Origin: an uncultured Kushneria sp.
GTDB taxonomy: Bacteria; Pseudomonadota; Gammaproteobacteria; Pseudomonadales; Halomonadaceae
NCBI RefSeq assembly: GCF_947497025.1
Contig: NZ_CANMFC010000006.1
Location: 186,001-250,000, forward strand
Reading direction: 5' to 3'
DNA: 64,000 bases
Shown here: positions 1-7,982 of the stretch, piece by piece
How positions within the stretch are numbered: the stretch's first letter is position 1
Layout: each line of letters opens with the position of its first letter
Made by a program: the position numbers and the translations under genes
The notes under the pieces: model-generated
Seen by the model: only the letters and a program-made list of their open reading frames with translations
Told to the model about the DNA's origin: nothing
The model's database searches: none

Positions 1-195
1 CAGATTGGGTTCATCCGGATTCTGCCCGATGTTGGAACGGCGCACGGCAACCGTCACGATTTCGACGCCGCTGGCTTCAACGGCCGCGCCTGTTTCTTCA
101 AGGTCTCGATACTTGCCGGTACCGACCAGCAGACGCGAAGCGAAGCTTCGTCCGGCAATCTGCAAGGGGGTATCCCACCGGAAATCGGTGCTCAT
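1..195 (-). CDS. thiG: Thiazole synthase ThiG, N-terminal part (runs off window)
   Basis: Only the first 65 codons are in the window; the gene continues past position 1. ThiG forms the thiazole ring of thiamine from deoxyxylulose phosphate, a dehydroglycine/glycine imine and sulfur carried by ThiS, in the cytoplasm. The visible part has the family N-terminus, with the [11 protein letters not shown] strand that starts the TIM barrel and the [10 protein letters not shown] segment. The ATG at 193-195 is preceded by a GAGGAGAA-type ribosome site. thiS lies 59 bp upstream on the same strand, the common thiS-thiG order, so the two are probably co-transcribed. Confidence 0.93.
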   Translation of the reverse strand, partial: MSTDFRWDTPLQIAGRSFASRLLVGTGKYRDLEETGAAVEASGVEIVTVAVRRSNIGQNPDEPNL

Positions 196-254
196 GATGT
201 TCTCCTCGAACCCGATGGACGGGTTCTGATGCAATCATTGTCGGCGCGGACGTT

Positions 255-455
255 TCAGCCACCGCCGATGGCATGAACAATCTCGACACGATCGCCCTCG
301 TTGAGCGTCGTTGTCGCATGGCGAGTGCGCGCCACGATGGCTTCGTTGACTTCCACGGCAATGCGCCGCCCGGTCAGCCCCAGCGACTCGACCAGATCGG
401 CAACACTTTCGATCCGGTCGACCCGCCGCGCCTCCCCGTTGATGTATAGCTGCAT
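255..455 (-). CDS. thiS: Sulfur carrier protein ThiS
   Basis: This is a 66-residue ubiquitin-fold sulfur carrier for thiazole synthesis. The protein starts MQLYINGEARR, contains the VNEAIVARTRHATTTLNEGD segment typical of ThiS, and ends in the diglycine tail (HAIGGG) that is adenylated and thiocarboxylated. The frame stays open to 593, but the ATG at 455 has an AGGA site a few bases upstream and gives the normal ThiS length, so it is chosen. It lies directly ahead of thiG on the same strand. Confidence 0.93.
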   Translation of the reverse strand: MQLYINGEARRVDRIESVADLVESLGLTGRRIAVEVNEAIVARTRHATTTLNEGDRVEIVHAIGGG

Positions 456-513
456 GTCACATCCTGCGTTGTCATCAGGGCGACGCATTATAACGTCGAG
501 GCTGGAGGCACTC

Positions 514-1995
514 CTACTGCTTCGCGGCGTTTTCCGAAGACGTCCAGACGCCTTTTGCCAACTGCTCGGGATGCTTGAGCACGGAGGGATCAAAAACCGG
601 CTCCTTGACCCCGTTTTTGCGCTGGCGTTCGTAGTCCTTCAACACACGCAGCGCCACGGGTGCCAGCAAAAGCATGGCGATCAGGTTGGTGGTCGCCATC
701 AGACCCATGGCGAGATCGGCAAAATTCCACACAAAGGTCAGGTTGGCCACCGAGCCGATCATGACCATGGCCAGAATCATGAGGCGAATAATGGACACCG
801 CCCGATCACCGTGGCGCGGAAACAGATATTCGACGTTGACGGCACTGTAGGCGAAATTGGCCAGAATCGAGGTGAAGGCAAAAAAGAAGATCGCAATGGC
901 GATGAAGATTTCACCGAAGCTGCCCAGGTGATCCACCATCGCTTCCTGCGTCAGGGTAATCCCCTCGATGGATTGGCCCGGCGAGGTCGTCATCAGCGTA
1001 TCGTAGACACCGGAAAGCAGAATCACCACGGCCGTACAGGTGCAGATGATCAGGGTGTCGATGACCACACCAAAGGACTGTACCAGCCCCTGCGCCGCGG
1101 GATGCTTGACGTTGGCCGTGGCCGCTGCGTTGGGTGCCGAGCCCATGCCGGCCTCGTTGGAGAACAGGCCGCGTTTGATGCCGTTTTCCATCGCAATCTT
1201 GATGGAGTAGCCGGCCGCACCACCGATGGCCGGACCAAAGCCGAAGGCACTCTTGACGATCAGCGCCAGCATTTCCGGCACTTCACTGATATTGGCAAAC
1301 AGCACATACAGTGCGACCAGCAGATAGGCGATCGCCATGATCGGCACGATCTTTTCAGCGGCACGCGCTACCGATTTGATCCCGCCATAGATTACCAGTG
1401 CGGTCAGAGCGACCAGCACGACCCCGGTAATCCAGGTGGGCACGGCAAAGGCGCCGTCAACGGCCTGGGCGATGGTATTGGACTGGGCGCCACAAAAGGC
1501 CAGACCAAAGGCGATGATCAGGAAGATGGCAAACAGACAGCCCATCCAGCGCTGGCCCAGGCCTCGCTCGATGTAATAGGCCGGCCCCCCACGGAAGACG
1601 CCGTCCTTGTGCTCGATCTTGTAGACCTGCCCCAGGGTGGATTCGATAAAGGCCGTGGCCAGACCAATGATGGCGGTCATCCACATCCAGAAGATGGCGC
1701 CGGGGCCGCCAACCCACAGTGCCAGTGCGACACCGGCCAGGTTACCGGTACCCACGCGCGCGGCCAGCGAGGTCGCGAAGGCCTGAAAGGCACTGACGCC
1801 CTCACCGCTGCCCCGGCTGGTAAAGGTCACGCGGGCCATGTGCCCGAGCAGGCGAAACTGCATGAACCGGGTGGCGATGGTAAAGACAATGCCGGCACCC
1901 AGCAGCAGATAAACCAGTATGAATGACCAGATAAAACCACTGACCGGGTTCATTACGGCATAAATGGCATTTTCAACGGTAGTGATAAATTCCAT
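514..1995 (-). CDS. Sodium:alanine/glycine symporter, AGCS family
   Basis: This is a 493-residue inner-membrane sodium-coupled amino-acid symporter, most likely for alanine or glycine. The family signature ARVGTGNLAG is at about residues 79-88, and PGAIFWMW and SNEAGMGSAP are further family landmarks. About 10-11 hydrophobic spans are visible. Length matches AgcS/AlsT proteins. The ATG at 1995 follows a GGGGA ribosome site. It stands alone between thiS and the divergent DUF423 gene. The 162-bp leader does not show the paired aptamer of a glycine riboswitch. Exact substrate is inferred. Confidence 0.9.
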   Translation of the reverse strand: MEFITTVENAIYAVMNPVSGFIWSFILVYLLLGAGIVFTIATRFMQFRLLGHMARVTFTSRGSGEGVSAFQAFATSLAARVGTGNLAGVALALWVGGPGAIFWMWMTAIIGLATAFIESTLGQVYKIEHKDGVFRGGPAYYIERGLGQRWMGCLFAIFLIIAFGLAFCGAQSNTIAQAVDGAFAVPTWITGVVLVALTALVIYGGIKSVARAAEKIVPIMAIAYLLVALYVLFANISEVPEMLALIVKSAFGFGPAIGGAAGYSIKIAMENGIKRGLFSNEAGMGSAPNAAATANVKHPAAQGLVQSFGVVIDTLIICTCTAVVILLSGVYDTLMTTSPGQSIEGITLTQEAMVDHLGSFGEIFIAIAIFFFAFTSILANFAYSAVNVEYLFPRHGDRAVSIIRLMILAMVMIGSVANLTFVWNFADLAMGLMATTNLIAMLLLAPVALRVLKDYERQRKNGVKEPVFDPSVLKHPEQLAKGVWTSSENAAKQ

Positions 1996-2157
1996 GGGAA
2001 ATCCCCGCCATGCCTCACTGTCACAGAGGCATTACTCTTGTGGTGTGTTATTGATCAGAGCCACCGTCCCACACGCGCTACCTGGTGGCTCGGGCGCGTG
2101 CGTGCGACCATACACGGATTCAGAAGCAAATGCCCGATTCAATAGGAGTATGTCCCC

Positions 2158-2544
2158 ATGCCATCGCGCCTTCTCTGGGTTGTTGCGGCTCTCTCCGGAC
2201 TGGGCGTGGTGGTGCTGGGCGCCTGGGGCACCCATGGCCTGGCCGACCAGCTGGACACCCGAGCCCTCAACGCCTGGCACACCGGCGTACGCTATCAGGC
2301 CTGGCATACGCTGGCCTTCATGATAATCCTGATCTGGCGTGAGGTCGTGGCCCTGGCCGGCCAGCGTCTTGTACTGATCCTGTGGGGGGCAGGCGTTGTG
2401 CTTTTTAGCGGCTCACTGTATTTGCTGGCGCTGGGCGGCCCTGCCCTGCTGGGACCGATCACACCGCTGGGTGGCCTTGCGATGATGGCCGGCTGGGTCA
2501 TGCTGGGCGTGACGGCCTTGCGTCGACGCCCCGAGCCCTCATAA
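2158..2544 (+). CDS. DUF423 family small membrane protein
   Basis: This 128-residue integral membrane protein has four predicted spans. It has the DUF423 (YgdD-like) signature: an N-terminal hydrophobic helix running into VLGAWGTHGL, then AWHTGVRYQAWHTLAF and a C-terminal TPLGGLAMMAGWVML. Function in this family is unknown. A GGAG ribosome site (AATAGGAGTATGTCCCC) precedes the ATG. It is the first gene of a plus-strand run that continues with a hydrolase 44 bp downstream. Confidence 0.88.
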   Translation: MPSRLLWVVAALSGLGVVVLGAWGTHGLADQLDTRALNAWHTGVRYQAWHTLAFMIILIWREVVALAGQRLVLILWGAGVVLFSGSLYLLALGGPALLGPITPLGGLAMMAGWVMLGVTALRRRPEPS

Positions 2545-2588
2545 TAATCCCGGGCTGCGCGACCGGCGTGGCGTGAGCATGAGCGTTC

Positions 2589-3593
2589 ATGACAATGTCC
2601 CTACCCGATTTTTCCGATCTGCTGGAGGCCGGCCCGCTGGCGCCCCTGCCCCTGCCGCCCGCTGGCGTGATGGGGCAGTATTTTCATCATTACGGGCTGG
2701 ATGCGCTGATCACGCAGGCTGGCGGAATCGAGTCAGGCCATGTGCAGGTCGGCGAGTTTCGCCTCTGGACCCAGGTCTGGACACCACGGCAGGCGACACA
2801 TCGCGGTACGGTCATGGTCGTACATGGCTATTTCGATCATCTGGGCCTTTACGGCCATCTACTGCGCCTGCTGCTGGACGACGGATTTCGCGTCGTGCTC
2901 TGGGACCTGCCCGGGCATGGATTGTCCAGCGGCGAGCGCGCCGCCATCGATGACTTTGCCACCTACACCCAGTGCCTGCGGGCATTGCTCGCACAGCTCG
3001 GCGACAGGGGCCTCATACAACAGCCGCTGATCGGGATCGGACAGAGCACCGGTGCTGCCATTGTCACCACGGATGTACTGGAGCGCCCCGGCCGTCATCC
3101 CTGGCAGGCGCTGGTGCTGCTGGCGCCGCTGGTACGGCCCTGCAAGTGGCGTCGCTCCCATCTGATGCACCGCCTGGCCACGCCCTTTATTCGCAGTATT
3201 CCGCGCCACTACCGGCCCAATACAACCAATCTGGCCTTTACGGCGTTTTTACATCAAAAGGATCCACTGCAGGCCAACACCCTGCCGCTGATCTGGGTCG
3301 CGGCCATGCGCGACTGGATGGCCCATGTCCGCAGGCTGCCGCCCTGCAATCTGCCGGTATTGATTTTGCAGGGCCAACAGGACGCCACCGTGGACTGGCG
3401 GTGGAATCTTGAGGTGCTGCGCCGGCTGCTGCCGGCGGCTCGAATCGTCTACCATCAAAACGCCCGACATCATCTGGTCAACGAATCACCGAATATTCGC
3501 CAGACCCTTTTCAGGGATCTGCATCACTTTCTGATCACACAGACCGAAGGCCCATGCACTGCCACTGCCGATATGCCCGGACCGCCGTCATGA
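2589..3593 (+). CDS. Alpha/beta hydrolase (serine aminopeptidase S33 / lysophospholipase-like)
   Basis: This 334-residue soluble hydrolase has a full catalytic triad. The nucleophile elbow GQSTG gives Ser153, the acid is Asp265 in LILQGQQDATVDW, and His294 or His295 lies in NARHHLVNE. The oxyanion-side VVHGYFDHLGLY and WDLPGHGLSSG motifs resemble the monoglyceride lipase/lysophospholipase PldB group. No signal peptide is seen. The ATG at 2589 is followed by a second one at 2595; neither has a strong ribosome site, so the start may be off by two codons. The stop overlaps the start of the next lipoprotein gene (ATGA), implying translational coupling. Substrate is unknown. Confidence 0.85.
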   Translation: MTMSLPDFSDLLEAGPLAPLPLPPAGVMGQYFHHYGLDALITQAGGIESGHVQVGEFRLWTQVWTPRQATHRGTVMVVHGYFDHLGLYGHLLRLLLDDGFRVVLWDLPGHGLSSGERAAIDDFATYTQCLRALLAQLGDRGLIQQPLIGIGQSTGAAIVTTDVLERPGRHPWQALVLLAPLVRPCKWRRSHLMHRLATPFIRSIPRHYRPNTTNLAFTAFLHQKDPLQANTLPLIWVAAMRDWMAHVRRLPPCNLPVLILQGQQDATVDWRWNLEVLRRLLPAARIVYHQNARHHLVNESPNIRQTLFRDLHHFLITQTEGPCTATADMPGPPS

Positions 3594-4111
3594 TGCGATG
3601 GATCTCCGTGGCGCTTTTGACCCTGCTGATGGCGGGATGCGCCGGAATGGACAACGACGGCTCACGTCACCGTACGCCACTTGAAAATCTGGGGCAGACG
3701 GCGGCGGTCGACGTGCTCAAGGCGCCGCCCTGGCCGGATAACGCGAGCAACCGCGTCATCCTCGTGACGCCCGTCCAGGTCGATGCCGACTTCGGCGAGC
3801 AAGCCGGTGCACGCTTTAATGATGCCCTGACGCGTCGGCTGCTCAGCGCCCGGCACGGACCGCAGGTGCTATCCGTTAGCGAAGCACCGGCACAGTCTGA
3901 CGTTCCTGCCAATCAGTGGCGTCTCTCCTCTCGCCTGCAGGCACCGCTGGGCGCCATTACCCTGTCGGATCGAAAGCTCTACCCCTATACGCTGACATTG
4001 ACGCTCAGGCACGGCGACAGTGACGATATCTGGTGGCAAAAGGAGATCGACGGCGCCCTGGATGCGCTGGGCCTGCCCCTGTCGGCAGCCGCCATGACGC
4101 CGGCGCCCTGA
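3590..4111 (+). CDS. Putative outer-membrane lipoprotein of unknown function
   Basis: This is a protein of about 173 residues with a lipoprotein signal: MMRWISVALL, then the lipobox LMAGC with Cys17. The mature part is a small alpha/beta domain (VILVTPVQVDADFGEQ, LSSRLQAPLG, LTLTLRHGD) that vaguely recalls LpoB/FlgO-type lipoproteins, but I do not claim that relationship. The frame is open upstream to 3554. The ATG at 3590 (or 3593) is chosen because it starts exactly at the signal peptide and overlaps the hydrolase stop by four bases. The two genes probably work as a translationally coupled pair. Confidence 0.75.
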   Translation: MMRWISVALLTLLMAGCAGMDNDGSRHRTPLENLGQTAAVDVLKAPPWPDNASNRVILVTPVQVDADFGEQAGARFNDALTRRLLSARHGPQVLSVSEAPAQSDVPANQWRLSSRLQAPLGAITLSDRKLYPYTLTLTLRHGDSDDIWWQKEIDGALDALGLPLSAAAMTPAP

Positions 4112-4163
4112 TCTCCTCTCATTGACCTGACCACCATTCATTCACAACGTGGAGTGTATTGTC

Positions 4164-5252
4164 GTGCGTGCATCTCATCTTGATCGCGAAGGGCCGGACA
4201 ACCCCTTCCCGGGACGTCAGGCGCTGGAGCGGCGTCTGGGTCATGCGCTCCCCCATCAGCTGGGTTCCAACGAAGGTCTGGACATGCCGCATCGGGCACT
4301 GACCGAGGCACTGGGGGCGCCAGTGGCCGAGCTGGCGCGCGCCTACGGCGATGCACAGGCGCATGATCTACGCCAGCAGCTGGCCGAGCAGCTGGGCACC
4401 TCGCACGATACCCTGCTGGTCGATGCCGGCGCCGACAGCCTGATCGCCCTGACCCTGCGTGCCCTGTGCGATACCGGCACGACCGTGATCACCAGTGCCG
4501 GGACCTATCCCACCTTTCGATATTTTGCCGAGGGTCATGGCTGTCGACTGGTCGAGGTGGACTATCATCAGGCCCCCGGCCAGCTGGCCCCTGATGTCGA
4601 TGCCCTGTTGCAGGCGGCCTGGCTGCATCATGCAGGGCTGGTGTACCTGGCCAATCCGGACAACCCCAGTGGCCACTGTCTTGCCAGTGCCGAGATCGCC
4701 TATCTCGTCGACCATCTGCCGCCGACGTGCCATCTCCTGCTGGATGAGGCCTACCATGAGTTTCGCCCGGACCAAAGCGACAGCACCCCCATGAGAGGCG
4801 TGGTGCGCCTTCGCACTTTCTCCAAGGCACATGGGCTGGCCGGCCTGCGCATCGGCTACGCCATCGCCGCCCCCGAAATGCTCGAGGTGATGTACAAGGT
4901 GCGCATTCACTATGCCGTCTCCTCGGTCGCCCAGAGCGCCGCGACCGTCGTGCTGACCCATATCGACGAGGTCGAACGCCACGTCCGAAGCGTGATCGAA
5001 CGACGCGAGCAACTGGCAGCCCAGCTTCAGGCATGGGGCGCCGAGGTATTGCCCTCGGCCACCAACTTTGTGGCCATTCGCATGCCCGGTGCCGAGAGCG
5101 CTCTTGAAGCCCAACAGGCACTGCTGGCAGACGGCGTCATTATTCATCGTCCGCCGCATCCGGCGCTGGGCGACATTTTGCGCATTTCTGCCACGGAAGC
5201 GGCACTGGCGAAAGGCCGGCTCGCAGCATTGAAACGGCTAATGGGCCGCTGA
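4164..5252 (+). CDS. HisC-like PLP-dependent aminotransferase (class I/II)
   Basis: This fold-type I aminotransferase of about 362 residues is related to histidinol-phosphate aminotransferase. Motifs are the N-terminal LGSNEG, YLANPDNPSG, the cofactor-binding LLDEAYHEF (about 192-200), and the PLP lysine in TFSKAHGLAGLRIGYA (Lys221). A GTG at 4149 also opens the frame, but it overlaps the GGAG ribosome site at 4151-4154. The GTG at 4164, nine bases after that site, is the more likely start. The gene is not in a histidine operon, so its substrate could be another amino or phospho-amino acid. It ends the plus-strand run begun by the DUF423 gene. Confidence 0.82.
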   Translation: MRASHLDREGPDNPFPGRQALERRLGHALPHQLGSNEGLDMPHRALTEALGAPVAELARAYGDAQAHDLRQQLAEQLGTSHDTLLVDAGADSLIALTLRALCDTGTTVITSAGTYPTFRYFAEGHGCRLVEVDYHQAPGQLAPDVDALLQAAWLHHAGLVYLANPDNPSGHCLASAEIAYLVDHLPPTCHLLLDEAYHEFRPDQSDSTPMRGVVRLRTFSKAHGLAGLRIGYAIAAPEMLEVMYKVRIHYAVSSVAQSAATVVLTHIDEVERHVRSVIERREQLAAQLQAWGAEVLPSATNFVAIRMPGAESALEAQQALLADGVIIHRPPHPALGDILRISATEAALAKGRLAALKRLMGR

Positions 5253-5551
5253 CATCCGATATGCTGTCTCACCTGCGAACAGTGCCTTTTTCTGGCGCTG
5301 TTTCTGCCCGCTCACAGTGCGCTGCCAACACTGCCTTTATTACAGCTTCGTGAAGGCTTTGTTAAAATAAACTGGACAAACTGCACCGCAGCTCCTTACA
5401 TTTACATTTATTCATATTGTCTCTTCGGTTCAGTCGGTCATCCGTTCTACTGGACTCTTCTGCCTTTATATCGAACAGTGTTTTATAACTCAGCGCCCAA
5501 AACTGTCTGCAAACACTGTCTGATGGCCTAATGGAAAATCAGGTTTTCATC
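5253..5551. other. AT-richer intergenic region ahead of the first kinase gene
   Basis: No gene is seen in these 299 bases. A short G-U-containing hairpin at 5280-5300 (CAGTGCC against GGCGCTG, followed by TTT) may be a weak terminator for the aminotransferase gene. The rest is visibly AT-richer than the neighbouring coding DNA, for example TTGTTAAAATAAACTGGACA and TTTATTCATATTG, and presumably carries the promoter of the kinase gene. No promoter can be assigned with confidence. Confidence 0.45.
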
Positions 5552-6586
5552 ATGTCTGAAATGACATCGGCCAGCCGCCGCTGGCGCCCAAGGCGACTGC
5601 AACGGCACTTTCAGGGACCGATCACCTTTGGTCAGTCACCATGGCAATGGTGGCTGACCGACGACGCATGTGCGCTGTCGGCTGCACAGCGTATGGACGT
5701 TTTCCTGAACCAGGACCAGACCGGCAAAGGTATTGAAACGCTACGTACCTTCAAGGGCCGAAGCACTTATCGCATTCACGCAGAAAACGGTGACTGCTTT
5801 GCCAAATGCATACCGCTTCTTGCATTGCGAAAGCGAATTGGCGCTCTGACCGGTCATCAAAATATGCTGCTGGGTTTTGATCACGGCAGCGCCGAAGTAG
5901 ACAACACACTGGTGCTCCATGAACGCACCGGTCATGGTCTGCCCGTATACTGTCTGGGTGAACGTCTGGATCATGGCCTGCCACGTCAGCAACTACTGAT
6001 ACAGCCCTGGCTTGATGGCGCCATCGGTCTGAAGCCCCTGTGGCAGTCCACTACGCCCGCTCGTCGCCAACAGCTGCAGTCACGGGTCGAGGAAGTACTG
6101 ACAGCACTTCATCGGGCCCGCCTTTTTCACATGGACCTTCACGGTGGCAATATCATGGTTGATCCTGATGATGCCACATCAACCCTGCACGCCATCGACT
6201 GTGACAAGATGGTGATTGATGTTGCCCAGCCGGAATTGGCGACAGCACTTCACATCGGCAAACTGCTGCGTGAACTGGAAGGGCGAGAACCAGATCGCTT
6301 TCTTCAACATCTCTCGCGTGCACGTCATATGCAGCGCCGCGTTACTGGCAAGCACCATCTCAGTGAGGAGGTCGATGCCCTGCTGGCCGTCTCGTTGCGC
6401 TACAGAATGAGTAAAACGATTTCGCGGCGCCGACTGGTCATGTCACCCTTTAACAACATCGAAGGCAGAAAGCTGGAAGCCAGGGCGCGCCGTACCTATA
6501 AAAATGCGGACATGCCGCTTCTCGACTGGCAACAGATTCAGACGTCGAATCACGATATGGATTCTCTCCCCTCTTTCTCTCTGTAA
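5552..6586 (+). CDS. WaaP/Kdo-kinase-like sugar kinase, tandem copy 1
   Basis: This protein of about 344 residues has the protein-kinase-like fold of the lipopolysaccharide core kinases (WaaP/KdkA, PF06293 type). Visible parts are the candidate ATP-binding lysine in DCFAKCI (Lys85), the catalytic loop HMDLHGGNIMV (His193, Asp195, Asn200) and the metal-binding AIDCDKM (Asp216). No signal peptide or membrane span is present, so it should act on the cytoplasmic side. At about 340 residues it is longer than WaaP (about 265). It is clearly paralogous to the next gene. The ATG at 5552 follows an AGG site; an in-frame ATG at 5531 is an alternative. The acceptor is unknown; lipid A/core heptose or Kdo is a family-based guess. 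Confidence 0.78.
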   Translation: MSEMTSASRRWRPRRLQRHFQGPITFGQSPWQWWLTDDACALSAAQRMDVFLNQDQTGKGIETLRTFKGRSTYRIHAENGDCFAKCIPLLALRKRIGALTGHQNMLLGFDHGSAEVDNTLVLHERTGHGLPVYCLGERLDHGLPRQQLLIQPWLDGAIGLKPLWQSTTPARRQQLQSRVEEVLTALHRARLFHMDLHGGNIMVDPDDATSTLHAIDCDKMVIDVAQPELATALHIGKLLRELEGREPDRFLQHLSRARHMQRRVTGKHHLSEEVDALLAVSLRYRMSKTISRRRLVMSPFNNIEGRKLEARARRTYKNADMPLLDWQQIQTSNHDMDSLPSFSL

Positions 6587-6591
6587 GGCCA

Positions 6592-6612
6592 ATGCGGCTT
6601 CCCGAGCCGCAT
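6592..6612 (+). terminator. Possible terminator after kinase copy 1
   Basis: A perfect 8-bp stem (ATGCGGCT/AGCCGCAT) with a 5-base loop lies six bases after the stop codon. It is followed only by CCTTTG, not a clear T-run. It may be a weak terminator or a 3-prime-end stabilising hairpin. Confidence 0.45.
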
Positions 6613-6797
6613 CCTTTGAGGATGGCCCCTGCTGGTTTCCTCTTGACTGCCTTCTTCCGCCGAGTGCGTGCCGCATGCGGGACGGCAGGTCTGCACCCAG
6701 ATTATTAAAAAAGAGTTAAAAACAACCTGGACATAAAGAAACATTGTTTCTATTCTTTCTGGAGCTCATCATTAGCCTGTTAATAAAACAGCCTTTT

Positions 6798-6833
6798 ACT
6801 CAATTCAGAAACCTGACGTTCTCTGAATTGAGT
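6798..6833. promoter_or_regulatory. Perfect 12-bp inverted repeat upstream of kinase copy 2
   Basis: ACTCAATTCAGA at 6798-6809 is repeated exactly as its reverse complement at 6822-6833, separated by 12 bases. It sits 37 bp ahead of the second kinase start, in AT-rich DNA. The arms are AT-rich and no T-run follows, so it looks more like an operator or a 5-prime-UTR hairpin than a terminator. The first kinase gene does not have this element in its own leader. Confidence 0.6.
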
Positions 6834-6870
6834 CTTCAACACCCCAGTTCCGGATCCATCTCACTTCAAT

Positions 6871-7899
6871 ATGTCCATGACCGCCAAAGGCCGCCATTTC
6901 GGGCGCCCCGACGTCCTCCAGCGCCACTTTTCTGGCCCCATCCGCTTTTCCGGTTCCGACTGGCAGTGGTGGCTGGCCAATGACGATGTCGCCCATGACG
7001 CCGCTGAACGCATGGATCGACATATGCGTGGCCTGGACACTGACACCGTGACCACTCTGCGTGAACGCAAGGGGCGCAGCATTTTTCGCATTCAGGCCAA
7101 CCAGGGCGATTTTTTTGCGAAAGAGATTGCCCTGAAGCCGGCGCGAAAGTGTTTTGGCGCCTTTTTTGGCGTTCAGAACCGGCTTTTCGGCTACGACCAC
7201 GGTAGTGCCGAAGTCGACAATACGCTGGCACTCAATGACCGGACCCACCAGGGTCACGACGTCCTGTGTCTGGGCGAACGTTTGCGCGGTGGTCTGCCAA
7301 CACGTCAGCTGCTGATCCAGCCCTGGCTTGAAGGCTGGATCAATCTGGGGGAGGCCTTCCAGGCTGCCGACGAGCACGGGCGCCGTTCGCTTCTATATCG
7401 CATGGAAGCTCTGCTCAAGGCCATGCATGACGCCCGGATCTGCCATCTGGACATTAATAATGGCAACCTGATGGTGTCGACGCGGGATGCAAAAGCGCCC
7501 TTGCGCGCCATTGACTGCGCCAAAATGGAGACCCGGGTCACCCAGCCGGCCGTTTCAACGGCGCTCCAGATCGGCAAGATGCTGCGTGAACTCTACGGTC
7601 GTGATGAAGCAGACCTTGCCAAACGCTATGCCCAGGCACGCGCCATGCAGCGCCGTATTGCCGGCGCAGAAGGTGACAACGAGGCCACCGATACCCTGCT
7701 GGCCCTGTCCCTGCGCTATCGACTGAGCAAGAGCCTGTCCCGTCGCAGGCTGGTGACCGCCCCTGTCGTTAATATCGATGGTCCGGCGCTGGAAAAGCGT
7801 GTGCGCGCCTCAAAAAAGAATGCGGACGTACCCGCCATTGTCTGGGCGCAGGCTCACCCGGCCATGGCAGATGAAATACCGGCCTATTCCGGCCACTGA
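6871..7899 (+). CDS. WaaP/Kdo-kinase-like sugar kinase, tandem copy 2
   Basis: This 342-residue paralogue of the preceding kinase shares long blocks with it: HFxGPIxF at the N-terminus, DHGSAEVDNTL, LLIQPWL, a TAL-IGK-LREL segment, and the SLRYRLSKSLSRRRLV block near the C-terminus. Catalytic residues are conserved: Lys84 in FFAKEIAL, the loop HLDINNGNLMV (His192, Asp194, Asn199) and Asp215 in AIDCAKM. The loop lacks the histidine that follows Asp in copy 1 (DIN versus DLH), so the acceptor may differ. The start is ATG 6871, with 6877 as an alternative. It is separated from copy 1 by 284 bp with its own inverted repeat, so it is probably transcribed independently. Confidence 0.78.
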   Translation: MSMTAKGRHFGRPDVLQRHFSGPIRFSGSDWQWWLANDDVAHDAAERMDRHMRGLDTDTVTTLRERKGRSIFRIQANQGDFFAKEIALKPARKCFGAFFGVQNRLFGYDHGSAEVDNTLALNDRTHQGHDVLCLGERLRGGLPTRQLLIQPWLEGWINLGEAFQAADEHGRRSLLYRMEALLKAMHDARICHLDINNGNLMVSTRDAKAPLRAIDCAKMETRVTQPAVSTALQIGKMLRELYGRDEADLAKRYAQARAMQRRIAGAEGDNEATDTLLALSLRYRLSKSLSRRRLVTAPVVNIDGPALEKRVRASKKNADVPAIVWAQAHPAMADEIPAYSGH

Positions 7900-7982
7900 T
7901 GCCCCTGGCCGGCCTGACCTGTCGCTAAAAGCCGCTACGCTCTAGAGAGTTGCCATCACCGGTCTGTCTGGAGCGCCCTGTC

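Noticed and set aside
301-1926. 541-codon open frame on the plus strand
   Set aside because: It is the antisense of the AGCS symporter gene; composition is His/Gln/Gly-rich with no domain, as expected for a GC-rich shadow frame.
1996-2157. Glycine riboswitch ahead of the AGCS symporter gene
   Set aside because: The leader has a 7-bp inverted repeat (2058-2064/2085-2091) but not the conserved purine-rich core of the glycine aptamers.
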